From assembly GCF_910586915.1 (NCBI RefSeq), contig NZ_CAJULN010000043.1, forward strand, positions 1 through 23,253: a DNA stretch of 23,253 nt, read 5' to 3'. This DNA is from an uncultured Bacteroides sp. (lineage in GTDB: Bacteria > Bacteroidota > Bacteroidia > Bacteroidales > Bacteroidaceae). This document shows, one piece after another, positions 16,016 through 22,456 of the stretch; positions within the stretch are counted from its first letter, which is position 1, and every line of letters starts with the position of its first letter. The notes beneath the pieces are model-generated. The model had not been told where the DNA came from. It made no database searches and saw only the letters and a list, made by a program, of their open reading frames with translations. Position numbers and translations under genes: made by a program.

Positions 16016-16103
16016 ATATAAGATATTGATATTTAGTGTTTTGTATTTGTTGAACGTAATTTCCTTTATTTTCCTTGTTTTCTTGTTTAGTCTAATAAAT
16101 GCC

Positions 16104-16181
16104 TTTGTTTTGTTACTATTTTGTTACCCGTGTTTATTGGAGTAACAAAACAAATCGCTATATTTGTATTGGTAACAAAAT
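16104..16181. repeat. Four GTAACAAAA repeats in opposed pairs over the int promoter
   Basis: TTTGTTTTGTTACT (16104-16117) is exactly complementary to AGTAACAAAACAAA (16141-16154), and ATTTTGTTACC (16118-16128) to GGTAACAAAAT (16171-16181). The order is therefore A, B, A', B'. A' fills the spacer between the -33 and -7 elements and B' covers the predicted transcription start. They look like protein-binding sites (integrase arm sites or an operator). Confidence 0.8.
16136..16166 (+). promoter_or_regulatory. Promoter for the integrase gene
   Basis: ATTG (16136-16139), a 19-base spacer and TATATTTG (16159-16166) fit the Bacteroides consensus with one mismatch in the -33 element. The ATG is 27 bases past the -7 box. 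Two of the four GTAACAAAA repeats overlap the promoter. Confidence 0.6.
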
Positions 16182-16193
16182 AAGAACATAATT

Positions 16194-17387
16194 ATGGCGA
16201 AGAAAAAACAAGAAGTTAAATTGAAAGAACCTGTAAGGATTAGATTCAAGCAGCTTGCCAATGGCAACCAGTCTATTTATTTGGACTATTATACAGGTGA
16301 TGTTATTAGAAAAGAAAATTATGTTGGCGGTAAACGGCAATATGAATTTTTGAAGTTGTACCTTATACCCGAAAAAACGAGGGAGGATAAGGCGAAGAAC
16401 GAAGCTGCATTGGCTCTTGCAAAAGCGATTCAGAGTAAGAGGATAGTGGAGTTACAAAATGATGCACACGGTTTTCAGAACACCAACAAGTCAAAAGCGA
16501 ATGTGATTGATTATTTAATGAACATGAGAAGCCAATCTAAAGAACGTGGCAGCTTGAACTATGAAAAGACTGTTGGTAATACCATCCGTGAACTAAAGTT
16601 GTTCAGAGGGGATTACATCGCTTTTCGTGATATAGATAAGGACTTCTTAAATAGCTTTGTGGATTTCTTGAAACAAGCGAAGAAAGCAAGCAAGTTTGGT
16701 TTGTTAAAGGCTGGGGGAGTATTAAGTAATAATTCCGTTATTGCTTACTATGGGGTGTTGCGTACCGCTATAAATAGAGCCTATAAAGAGGGGATTATTA
16801 CGGTCAATCCAACGAAAGAGTTTGATTTTGCCAGTAAGGTAAAAGCGGAAGTTAGCCGTAGGGAGTATTTGACAATAGAGGAATTGAAGCGGCTTATCAG
16901 GACAGAGTGCAAGTATGAGATAATGAAACAAGCCTTTCTTTTCAGTTGCTTGTGTGGGCTGCGTGTAAGCGATATAAGAAAATTGAAGTGGAACGATTTG
17001 CAGAAAAGCGGTGAAAGAATAAGGATTGAAATAAAGATGCAGAAAACAAAAGAACCGCTTTATCTGCCTATATCCGATGAAGCGTTAAAGTGGTTGCCGC
17101 AACAAAATGAAGCAAAAGGCGATGATTTGATTTTTCCTTTGACGCATGAGGGAACTATAAATAAAATACTTCAAAAATGGGCGAAAGATGCAGGGGTTAT
17201 TAAGCATATCTCGTTTCATCAAAGCCGGCATACCCATGCTACCATGATGCTTACATTAGGGGCTGATTTGTACACGGTTAGCAAACTGTTAGGACATAAA
17301 AATATTGCCACAACTCAAATTTATGCGAAGATTGTCGATAAGAAAAAAGAAGAAGCTATAAGTCTGATACCGAATTTGACGGACTGA
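16194..17387 (+). CDS. Tyrosine recombinase (site-specific integrase)
   Basis: 397 residues, the usual length of Bacteroides element integrases. It would catalyse integration and excision through a 3'-phosphotyrosine intermediate. The N-terminal arm-binding domain is about residues 14-90. The SAM-like core-binding domain is about 103-205 (NVIDYLMNMRSQSK to IITVNPTKEF). The catalytic domain is about 222-390 with R257 (CGLRVSDIRKLKW), a Lys near K284, H342-xx-R345 (FHQSRHTHATMM), H368 (LLGHKN) and nucleophile Y377 (TTQIYAKI). All catalytic positions are present, so it is probably active. It is the first gene inside the element, reads inward, and is closed by a strong terminator. AT content is higher than in the chromosomal genes. 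Confidence 0.95.
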   Translation: MAKKKQEVKLKEPVRIRFKQLANGNQSIYLDYYTGDVIRKENYVGGKRQYEFLKLYLIPEKTREDKAKNEAALALAKAIQSKRIVELQNDAHGFQNTNKSKANVIDYLMNMRSQSKERGSLNYEKTVGNTIRELKLFRGDYIAFRDIDKDFLNSFVDFLKQAKKASKFGLLKAGGVLSNNSVIAYYGVLRTAINRAYKEGIITVNPTKEFDFASKVKAEVSRREYLTIEELKRLIRTECKYEIMKQAFLFSCLCGLRVSDIRKLKWNDLQKSGERIRIEIKMQKTKEPLYLPISDEALKWLPQQNEAKGDDLIFPLTHEGTINKILQKWAKDAGVIKHISFHQSRHTHATMMLTLGADLYTVSKLLGHKNIATTQIYAKIVDKKKEEAISLIPNLTD

Positions 17388-17396
17388 TTTAAGAAG

Positions 17397-17433
17397 AAAG
17401 TACGGTTATATCACAGTTACCGTACTTTTTTTC
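17397..17433 (+). terminator. Intrinsic terminator after the integrase gene
   Basis: AAAGTACGGT (17397-17406) and ACCGTACTTT (17419-17428) form a perfect 10-bp stem with a 12-base loop. TTTTTTC follows, and the stop is 9 bases upstream. This makes int a single-gene unit. Confidence 0.9.
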
Positions 17434-17461
17434 TTTGTTTAGCCGGAAAAATATATCTTTG
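17434..17461 (+). promoter_or_regulatory. Promoter for the unrecognised gene at 17489
   Basis: TATCTTTG (17454-17461) is an exact -7 match. A TTTG at 17434-17437 lies 16 bases upstream, shorter than the usual 19. Together with the terminator just before it, this makes the following gene its own transcription unit. Confidence 0.5.
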
Positions 17462-17488
17462 TTTCTACTAACTGAAACATAGATTATT

Positions 17489-18412
17489 ATGACAGAAGAA
17501 GAACTGAAAATAAAATTCGACCATATACAAGGTATATTCAATCGCTGTATCAATCATGCCAGCCAAGTTATGATAGATAATATTGCCTCTAAGTCCTTAT
17601 ATTTCGACGAAGAACAGGCGGATAAATTGGAACAGCAAGAATATGTTCGTACCGCTGATGAGTTGGTGCAGTTATATATTCGTTATTCTGTGTTGAATGA
17701 TATTCCATATTTTTATTCTGTATCTGACTTCTTTTGGGAAAGCGGTTTTTATGAATCCTTGAAATCCGATGAAAAAAGAAAATACATGTCGTTTAATTCT
17801 CTTTCATTTGATTATTCTCGGTATGAGCAAGATAATACGGTTTATGATGAAGAACTGCCTTATTTTTCCGTAGTAGTTAAAACTGTTGTATTAGAAAGAT
17901 ATTCTGCGTACTTGCGAAAAAAGAAAGAAAGTAAGGTGCAAGCGGAGATGCAGCCACAACAGAAAGAGCCGCAACTAATTCAAGATAAATACCAAGAACC
18001 TAAAATTATCTCCCATATTGCTGAAACAGAAAATCCGTTCAAGTCTATTTTAAACGACAGGCAAATAGCATTGTTGGTGGATTGTATCAATGAAGTGGAA
18101 ATTTTCAATGCTCCTATGACTTTTGAAGATTTGAAAGCAATACTTTCTTGTAAACCAAAAGTTATATTCAGGTCTAATAACAACAGGCAGGTAGCTTTTC
18201 TTTTTTCGGAGTTAAGCAATCGTGGTTTGATAACACCTAACTGGCAATCTGTTATAGCAAAGAATAAGTTGTTTGTTACGAAGAATATAAAGAAAGATAA
18301 ATATCTGAATCAAGGTGATTTAGCCACAGCCGCCAATTATGTAAAGGGGGTGGAACATGAAAAAGATTATGTAACCATCAGCAATTATATCAAACAACTG
18401 AAAAAACTTTAA
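17489..18412 (+). CDS. Unrecognised AT-rich protein, possible element cargo
   Basis: 307 residues that I do not recognise. No signal peptide and no membrane segment are visible. The N-terminal part (about 1-145) is acidic and rich in Tyr/Phe/Glu (YFYSVSDFFWESGFYESL). A Lys/Gln/Glu-rich linker (about 145-165, KKKESKVQAEMQPQQKEPQ) follows. The C-terminal part (about 180-307) is more basic and helical, with segments such as LNDRQIALLVDCINEVEIF and QVAFLFSELSNRGLI that could be a winged-helix-like fold; that is only a guess. Codon and base use are more AT-rich than in the ATPase-relaxase block. It has its own promoter and sits behind the int terminator, as cargo or accessory genes often do. Confidence 0.8.
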   Translation: MTEEELKIKFDHIQGIFNRCINHASQVMIDNIASKSLYFDEEQADKLEQQEYVRTADELVQLYIRYSVLNDIPYFYSVSDFFWESGFYESLKSDEKRKYMSFNSLSFDYSRYEQDNTVYDEELPYFSVVVKTVVLERYSAYLRKKKESKVQAEMQPQQKEPQLIQDKYQEPKIISHIAETENPFKSILNDRQIALLVDCINEVEIFNAPMTFEDLKAILSCKPKVIFRSNNNRQVAFLFSELSNRGLITPNWQSVIAKNKLFVTKNIKKDKYLNQGDLATAANYVKGVEHEKDYVTISNYIKQLKKL

Positions 18413-18433
18413 GAATAGGTTAAGACCTCAAAC

Positions 18434-18514
18434 ATAGCTTAATCCGCTATCAAGCTATTCCTCAATACTTTTGCCCCCGTAATCGATTACAAGAAACCGG
18501 AGGGCATGCACTCC
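18434..18514 (+). promoter_or_regulatory. Promoter of the HTH-ATPase operon with three dyads
   Basis: A -7 box TACTTTTG (18466-18473) would start transcription near 18480, leaving a 64-base leader. Around it are three symmetric sequences: ATAGCTT/AAGCTAT (18434-18440 and 18452-18458) just upstream, the perfect 12-bp palindrome GTAATCGATTAC (18479-18490) at the predicted start, and the near-palindrome GGAGGGCATGCACTCC (18499-18514) in the leader. A second TACTTTTG at 18532-18539 is too close to the ATG to serve as its promoter. Confidence 0.5.
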
Positions 18515-18543
18515 ATATTGTCTAACGCAAATACTTTTGTTAT

Positions 18544-18831
18544 ATGGAAACAAGTATTGAGAAGCGAGTTGCAGAACTCGAAAATTTAGTGTTCCTTTCA
18601 AAGAACGTGCTTAGCTTCGATGAAACGAGCAAGTTCTTGAACCTTTCAAAAAGTTACCTGTACAAGCTGACTTCGGGTAACTTGATACCCCATTACAAGC
18701 CGCAGGGCAAAATGCTTTATTTTGAGAAAGCGGAACTGGAAGCGTGGTTGCGTCAGAACCCAGTGAAGACGCAGGCGCAGATAGAGCAGGAAGCGCAGAA
18801 ATATATCCTTAACCGTCCCCTAAAGAAATAG
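18544..18831 (+). CDS. Excisionase-like helix-turn-helix protein
   Basis: 95 residues. A HTH_17/MerR-like DNA-binding domain of the excisionase type is seen at about residues 24-76: SFDETSKFLNLSKSYLYKLTSGNLIPHYKPQGKM with YFEKAELEAWL after it (turn-helix, recognition helix, wing). The N-terminus (EKRVAELENLV) may be a short coiled coil for dimerisation. Such proteins in Bacteroides elements act as directionality factors for excision or as operon regulators. The gene starts the HTH-ATPase-primase cluster (5-base gap to the next gene), and dyads lie over its promoter, so self-regulation is plausible. Whether it is an excisionase or a replication/transcription regulator cannot be decided. Confidence 0.88.
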   Translation: METSIEKRVAELENLVFLSKNVLSFDETSKFLNLSKSYLYKLTSGNLIPHYKPQGKMLYFEKAELEAWLRQNPVKTQAQIEQEAQKYILNRPLKK

Positions 18832-18836
18832 CGGCT

Positions 18837-19910
18837 ATGGAAAATAGAAAAGCGACAGAAGCCGGGCAGGATGTCACCATGCAGAAAGAGGATTTTGTAG
18901 CCCTTTGGAAAACCATTCATCTAAAAGTGACGGACACTTACGAAGTGCCGCCCGAAATGCTTTGGGTGAACGGTTCTACCATCGGCACGCTGGGCAATTT
19001 CAGCGCATCCACAGGCAAAGCCAAGAGTAAGAAGACATTCAACATTTCCGCTATCGTTGCGGCAGCGTTGAAGAATGACGAGGTACTGAAGTATTCGGTA
19101 TGTCTGCCACCGAACAAGCGGAAAATCCTCTATGTAGATACCGAGCAGAGCAAATACCATTGCCATAAGGTCATGGAGCGTATTTTGCGCCTTGCTGGAC
19201 TGCCTACCGACAAGGATATGGACGATTTTATTTTCATCGTGCTAAGGGAGCAGACCCCCGACAAACGGAAGCAGATAATCGGCTATATGCTTGAAAATAT
19301 GCCCGATGTGGGGTTACTCATCATTGACGGAATCCGTGACTTGATGTATGACATCAACAGCCCCAGTGAATCGACGGACCTAATCAACCTCTTAATGCGC
19401 TGGTCAAGCGGATATAACCTGCATATCCATACCGTACTGCATTTGAACAAGGGGGATGACAACACAAGGGGGCATATCGGTACGGAACTGAACAATAAGG
19501 CTGAAACCGTCCTGCAAATCACCAAAAGTACGCAGGACGGCAACATAAGCGAGGTAAAGGCGATGCACATACGTGACCGGGAGTTTGACCCGTTCGCATT
19601 CCGTATCAACGACAGCGCATTGCCCGAAGCCGTGGACGGTTATGTATTCAAGCAACCCAGCCAAGACAGGGGCTTTCCACTGGCAGAACTGACGGAGCAA
19701 CAGCACAGGACAGCTTTGGAAAACGGTTTTGGCAAACAGGTCATATATGGTTACGAGAATGTCCTAAAGACCTTGAAACAGGGTTATGCAAGTATCGGCT
19801 ACAAGCGTGGACGCAATATCCATGTGGATTTGAACAAGTTCCTTGTGAACAAGCGCATGATTGTGAAAGAGGGCAAGGGCTACCGCTACAATCCCGATTT
19901 CCATTATTAA
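18837..19910 (+). CDS. RepA-like AAA/RecA-fold ATPase
   Basis: 357 residues. It resembles RepA-type hexameric helicases (AAA_25, RecA fold) found in plasmids and integrated elements. The Walker A region is SASTGKAKSKKT (about 59-70), off the strict GxxxxGK[ST] form but with Gly, Lys and Thr present. Walker B is GLLIIDGIRDLM. HLNKGDDNTRGHIGTELNNKAE matches the later conserved part of RepA-like ATPases. The C-terminal ~80 residues (YGYENVLKTLKQGYASIGYKRG to the end) look like a winged-helix tail. It is co-transcribed with the HTH gene and followed by the dyad block and a primase gene, so a role as replicative helicase or initiator of the excised element is inferred. Confidence 0.85.
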   Translation: MENRKATEAGQDVTMQKEDFVALWKTIHLKVTDTYEVPPEMLWVNGSTIGTLGNFSASTGKAKSKKTFNISAIVAAALKNDEVLKYSVCLPPNKRKILYVDTEQSKYHCHKVMERILRLAGLPTDKDMDDFIFIVLREQTPDKRKQIIGYMLENMPDVGLLIIDGIRDLMYDINSPSESTDLINLLMRWSSGYNLHIHTVLHLNKGDDNTRGHIGTELNNKAETVLQITKSTQDGNISEVKAMHIRDREFDPFAFRINDSALPEAVDGYVFKQPSQDRGFPLAELTEQQHRTALENGFGKQVIYGYENVLKTLKQGYASIGYKRGRNIHVDLNKFLVNKRMIVKEGKGYRYNPDFHY

Positions 19911-19920
19911 AAGTCAGTTT

Positions 19921-20022
19921 GGTTTAGTCCGAGTGTATATATAAGAGGAGCGGACTTACTATTTCTCTGCATCAGAACAAGCAGGTTTAGTATGGTACGG
20001 GTATATATATGACGGACTAAAC
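19921..20022. repeat. Two-module dyad/iteron-like block, candidate replication origin or operator
   Basis: Two imperfect direct copies 63 bases apart (19921-19956 and 19984-20018) each start with GGTTTAGT, carry GTATATATA in the middle (19935-19943, 20001-20009) and end with CGGACT. The first GTTTAGTCCG (19922-19931) and the last CGGACTAAAC (20013-20022) are exact inverted copies, so the block is also symmetric overall. The TATATATA cores would melt easily. Its place between an ATPase gene and a primase gene suggests an element replication origin; an operator for the primase gene is the alternative. Confidence 0.55.
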
Positions 20023-20073
20023 AGGACTGGCGCACTTTTCAACTATTTTTTAATCCCCCAAAAAGAAAATGTT

Positions 20074-21039
20074 ATGAACATCGAAGATGTGAAACAAATA
20101 CCCATCGTAGACTATCTGCACAGTTTAGGTTACTCTCCTGTCAAGCAGCAGGGTAACGGCTTATGGTACAAATCACCGTTAAGGGAGGAACACGAACCGT
20201 CTTTCAAGGTGAACACTGACCGCAACCTTTGGTATGACTTTGGCGCAGGCAAGGGCGGCAACATCATCGCACTGGCAAAGGAACTCTATTGTTCCGACAG
20301 CCTGCCATACCTTTTAAACCGGATAGCGGAACAGATACCGCACGTTCGCCCGGTCAGTTTTTCTTTTCCCCAGCGTAGGACAGAACCGAGTTTCCAGCAT
20401 TTGGAAGTCCGTGACCTTACCCATCCGGCATTGCTCCGTTACTTGCAGGGACGGGGTATCAATATCGAACTGGCAAAACGAGAATGTAAGGAACTACATT
20501 TTACCAATAACGGCAGACCGTTCTTCGCTATCGGTTTCCCGAACATGGCAGGAGGTTACGAGGTGCGCAACTCCTTTTTCAAAGGCTGTATCGCCCCGAA
20601 AGACATCACCCACATACGGCAGCAGGGAGAGCCGAGGGAGAAATGTCTGGTGTTCGAGGGTTTCATGGACTACCTTTCTTTCTTTACGCTCCGCATGAGG
20701 AACTGTCCGACCATGCCCGACCTTGACAGGCAGGATTATGTCATTCTTAACTCTACCGCCAATGTGTCGAAAGCCATTGACGTGATGTCCCCGTATGAGC
20801 GCATCCACTGTATGCTTGACAATGACAAGGCAGGATATGAAGCGACACGGGCTATCGAATTGGAATACTCCTACCATGTGCGTGACTTCTCGCACAATTA
20901 TAGGGGCTATTCGGACTTGAACGATTACCTGTGCGGCAAGAAGCAGGAACAGAAAAACGCAGCCAGCCAAACGCAGGAAACGAAGCAGGAAATCGGACAA
21001 CGTGCCGCCCCAAGACAGAAAAAGGGCAGGGGTATTTAG
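20074..21039 (+). CDS. Toprim primase-like protein with a zinc-less CHC2-type N-terminus
   Basis: 321 residues. The N-terminal ~90 residues follow the DnaG/CHC2 zinc-finger fold (GLWYKSPLREEHEPSFKVN, then YDFGAGKGGNIIALAKEL), but the Cys/His zinc ligands are gone: SPLR stands where CPFH is usual and DFGAGKGG where CFGCGxGG is usual. The Toprim domain is at about 188-270, with E195 in VFEGFMDYLSFF and D249-N-D251 in MLDNDKAGYEA as metal-binding acids. The C-terminus (from about 288) is a Gln/Lys-rich tail. Proteins like this are common in Bacteroides mobile elements and probably prime second-strand or element replication. The ATG at 20074 is the first in frame after the dyad block. TTTAGTCCG overlaps its stop codon. 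Confidence 0.87.
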   Translation: MNIEDVKQIPIVDYLHSLGYSPVKQQGNGLWYKSPLREEHEPSFKVNTDRNLWYDFGAGKGGNIIALAKELYCSDSLPYLLNRIAEQIPHVRPVSFSFPQRRTEPSFQHLEVRDLTHPALLRYLQGRGINIELAKRECKELHFTNNGRPFFAIGFPNMAGGYEVRNSFFKGCIAPKDITHIRQQGEPREKCLVFEGFMDYLSFFTLRMRNCPTMPDLDRQDYVILNSTANVSKAIDVMSPYERIHCMLDNDKAGYEATRAIELEYSYHVRDFSHNYRGYSDLNDYLCGKKQEQKNAASQTQETKQEIGQRAAPRQKKGRGI

Positions 21040-21051
21040 TCCGGTAGGATT

Positions 21052-21149
21052 ACCAACGGCTGGCGGTTTAATTTGGAGAGCAAGGTTATGTTTCGGTAGA
21101 CCGAAACCACCTTGCTTTGCTTACCGCAAAGAAAATTTCTCCCGTTGGT
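21052..21149. other. Candidate origin of transfer (oriT)
   Basis: A nest of inverted repeats in the only sizeable gap before the mob genes. The outer arms are ACCAACGG (21052-21059) and CCGTTGGT (21142-21149). Inside are AGCAAGGT/ACCTTGCT (21079-21086, 21109-21116) with GTTTCGGT/ACCGAAAC (21090-21097, 21100-21107) nested within them. CTTTGC/GCAAAG (21115-21120, 21126-21131) follows. Hairpins directly upstream of mobC and a relaxase gene are the normal setting for oriT. I recognise no known nic sequence, so the nick position is not assigned. Confidence 0.6.
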
Positions 21150-21185
21150 TGCAATTTTTAAGACACCATTTAAACGTAAAAACCT

Positions 21186-21569
21186 ATGACGAATATAAAG
21201 GATAAGCCGGGGGGACGTCCGGCAAAAAAACGGACGGACAAGCAGAAAAAGGTAGTCAGTACGAAGCTGACCGAGTTGCAGTATTACGCCATCAGGAAGC
21301 GAGCAGGGGAAGCCGGGTTACGTATCAGTGAGTATGTCCGGCAGGCTGTTGTTTCGGCAGAGGTTATACCCCGGCTGAACAGGCAGGATGCGGACACCAT
21401 CCGTAAGTTGGCAGGGGAAGCCAACAATATTAACCAGCTGGCGCACCGGGCAAATGCCGGAGGTTTCGCACTGGTGGCTGTGGAACTGGTGAAACTCAAA
21501 AGCAGGATTGTTGAAATCATAAACCATTTGTCGGATGATTGGAAAAATAAAAAAGGGAAGCGGTTTTAA
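21186..21569 (+). CDS. mobC: MobC-like mobilization accessory protein
   Basis: 127 residues, strongly basic at the N-terminus (KPGGRPAKKRTDKQKK). A ribbon-helix-helix-like segment follows (VVSTKLTELQYYAIRKRAGEAGLRISEYVRQAVV, about 23-57). Then comes the MobC signature LAGEANNINQLAHRANAGG (about 75-93), and a C-terminal helix. MobC proteins bind oriT and help the relaxase open the nick region. The gene starts about 37 bases after the oriT candidate, and its 3' end overlaps the relaxase start by 35 bases, which suggests translational coupling. Confidence 0.9.
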   Translation: MTNIKDKPGGRPAKKRTDKQKKVVSTKLTELQYYAIRKRAGEAGLRISEYVRQAVVSAEVIPRLNRQDADTIRKLAGEANNINQLAHRANAGGFALVAVELVKLKSRIVEIINHLSDDWKNKKGKRF

Positions 21570-22452
21570 GGGCTGTGTGAACTATGTGCTTGGCAAGGAG
21601 CAGGCGGTTTTGCTCCATGCGGACGGGGTTCTGACGGAAAGCCGGAGCGATATAATCCGCAGCTTCTGTATGCAGACCGGGATGAATCCCGATTTGAAGA
21701 AGCCTGTCGGACATATTGCGTTAAGTTATTCGGCAGTGGATGCACCCAAATTGACAGACGAGAAGATGGTACAGCTTGCGCAGGAGTATATGCGTGAAAT
21801 GAAAATCACCGATACGCAGTATATCATCGTGCGCCATCAAGACCGGGAGCATCCGCACGTACATATTGTATTCAATCGCATAGACAACAACGGCAAGACC
21901 ATTTCGGACAAGAACGACATGTACCGTAACGAACAGGTATGCAAGAAGCTGAAAGCCAAACACGGGCTTTATTTCGCCAAGGGGAAAGAGCAGGTGAAGC
22001 AGCACCGATTGAAAGTGCCGGACAAGTCGAAATACGAGATTTACACGGCTGTGAAGAATGAAATCGGCAAATCCCGTAACTGGCAGCAGTTACAGCAGCG
22101 GTTAGCGGAAAAGGGTATCACCGTCCGGTTCAAACGAAAGGGACAGACCGATGAGATACAGGGCATATCCTTTTCCAAAGGCGAATACACATTCAAGGGT
22201 TCGGAGATAGACCGCAGTTTCAGTTTTTCCAAACTGGATAAATGTTTCGGGGATGCAGGAATGAATGTTGCCGGAAGCCAACGGCAAACAACCTTCGCAC
22301 CTGTTCGGGAACAAGTACCTGCACCAGGCAAGGCTGACAGTCCGTTGATAACTGGTTCGCTCGGTCTGTTTTCCGCTTCTTCTCCCCCAGTGGATGAAGA
22401 ACCTAATTTTAATTTGAGAAAGAAGAAAAAGAAAAAACGACTTAAACTGTAA
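21535..22452 (+). CDS. Relaxase / mobilization nuclease (MOBP-type)
   Basis: 305 residues. It would nick oriT, stay bound to the 5' end through a tyrosine, and guide the strand into a helper's conjugation channel. The N-terminus GSGFKGCVNYVLG carries the likely catalytic Y17. The metal-binding histidine motif is H101-xxxx-H106-P-H108-V-H110 with N114 (HQDREHPHVHIVFNRID). A middle segment (about 165-235, WQQLQQRLAEKGITVRFKRKG and FTFKGSEIDRSFSFSKL) is typical of Bacteroides relaxases. The C-terminus is a poorly conserved linker ending in a Lys-run (LRKKKKKKRLKL). At 305 residues it is short, with no helicase or primase domain. The start at 21535, inside mobC, is required to include the catalytic Tyr region. 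Confidence 0.93.
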   Translation: MIGKIKKGSGFKGCVNYVLGKEQAVLLHADGVLTESRSDIIRSFCMQTGMNPDLKKPVGHIALSYSAVDAPKLTDEKMVQLAQEYMREMKITDTQYIIVRHQDREHPHVHIVFNRIDNNGKTISDKNDMYRNEQVCKKLKAKHGLYFAKGKEQVKQHRLKVPDKSKYEIYTAVKNEIGKSRNWQQLQQRLAEKGITVRFKRKGQTDEIQGISFSKGEYTFKGSEIDRSFSFSKLDKCFGDAGMNVAGSQRQTTFAPVREQVPAPGKADSPLITGSLGLFSASSPPVDEEPNFNLRKKKKKKRLKL

Positions 22453-22456
22453 AGAC

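Noticed and set aside
16016..16193. tRNA gene 3' end as the element attachment site
   Set aside because: No tRNA-like cloverleaf or TTC-arm sequence is present at the junction.
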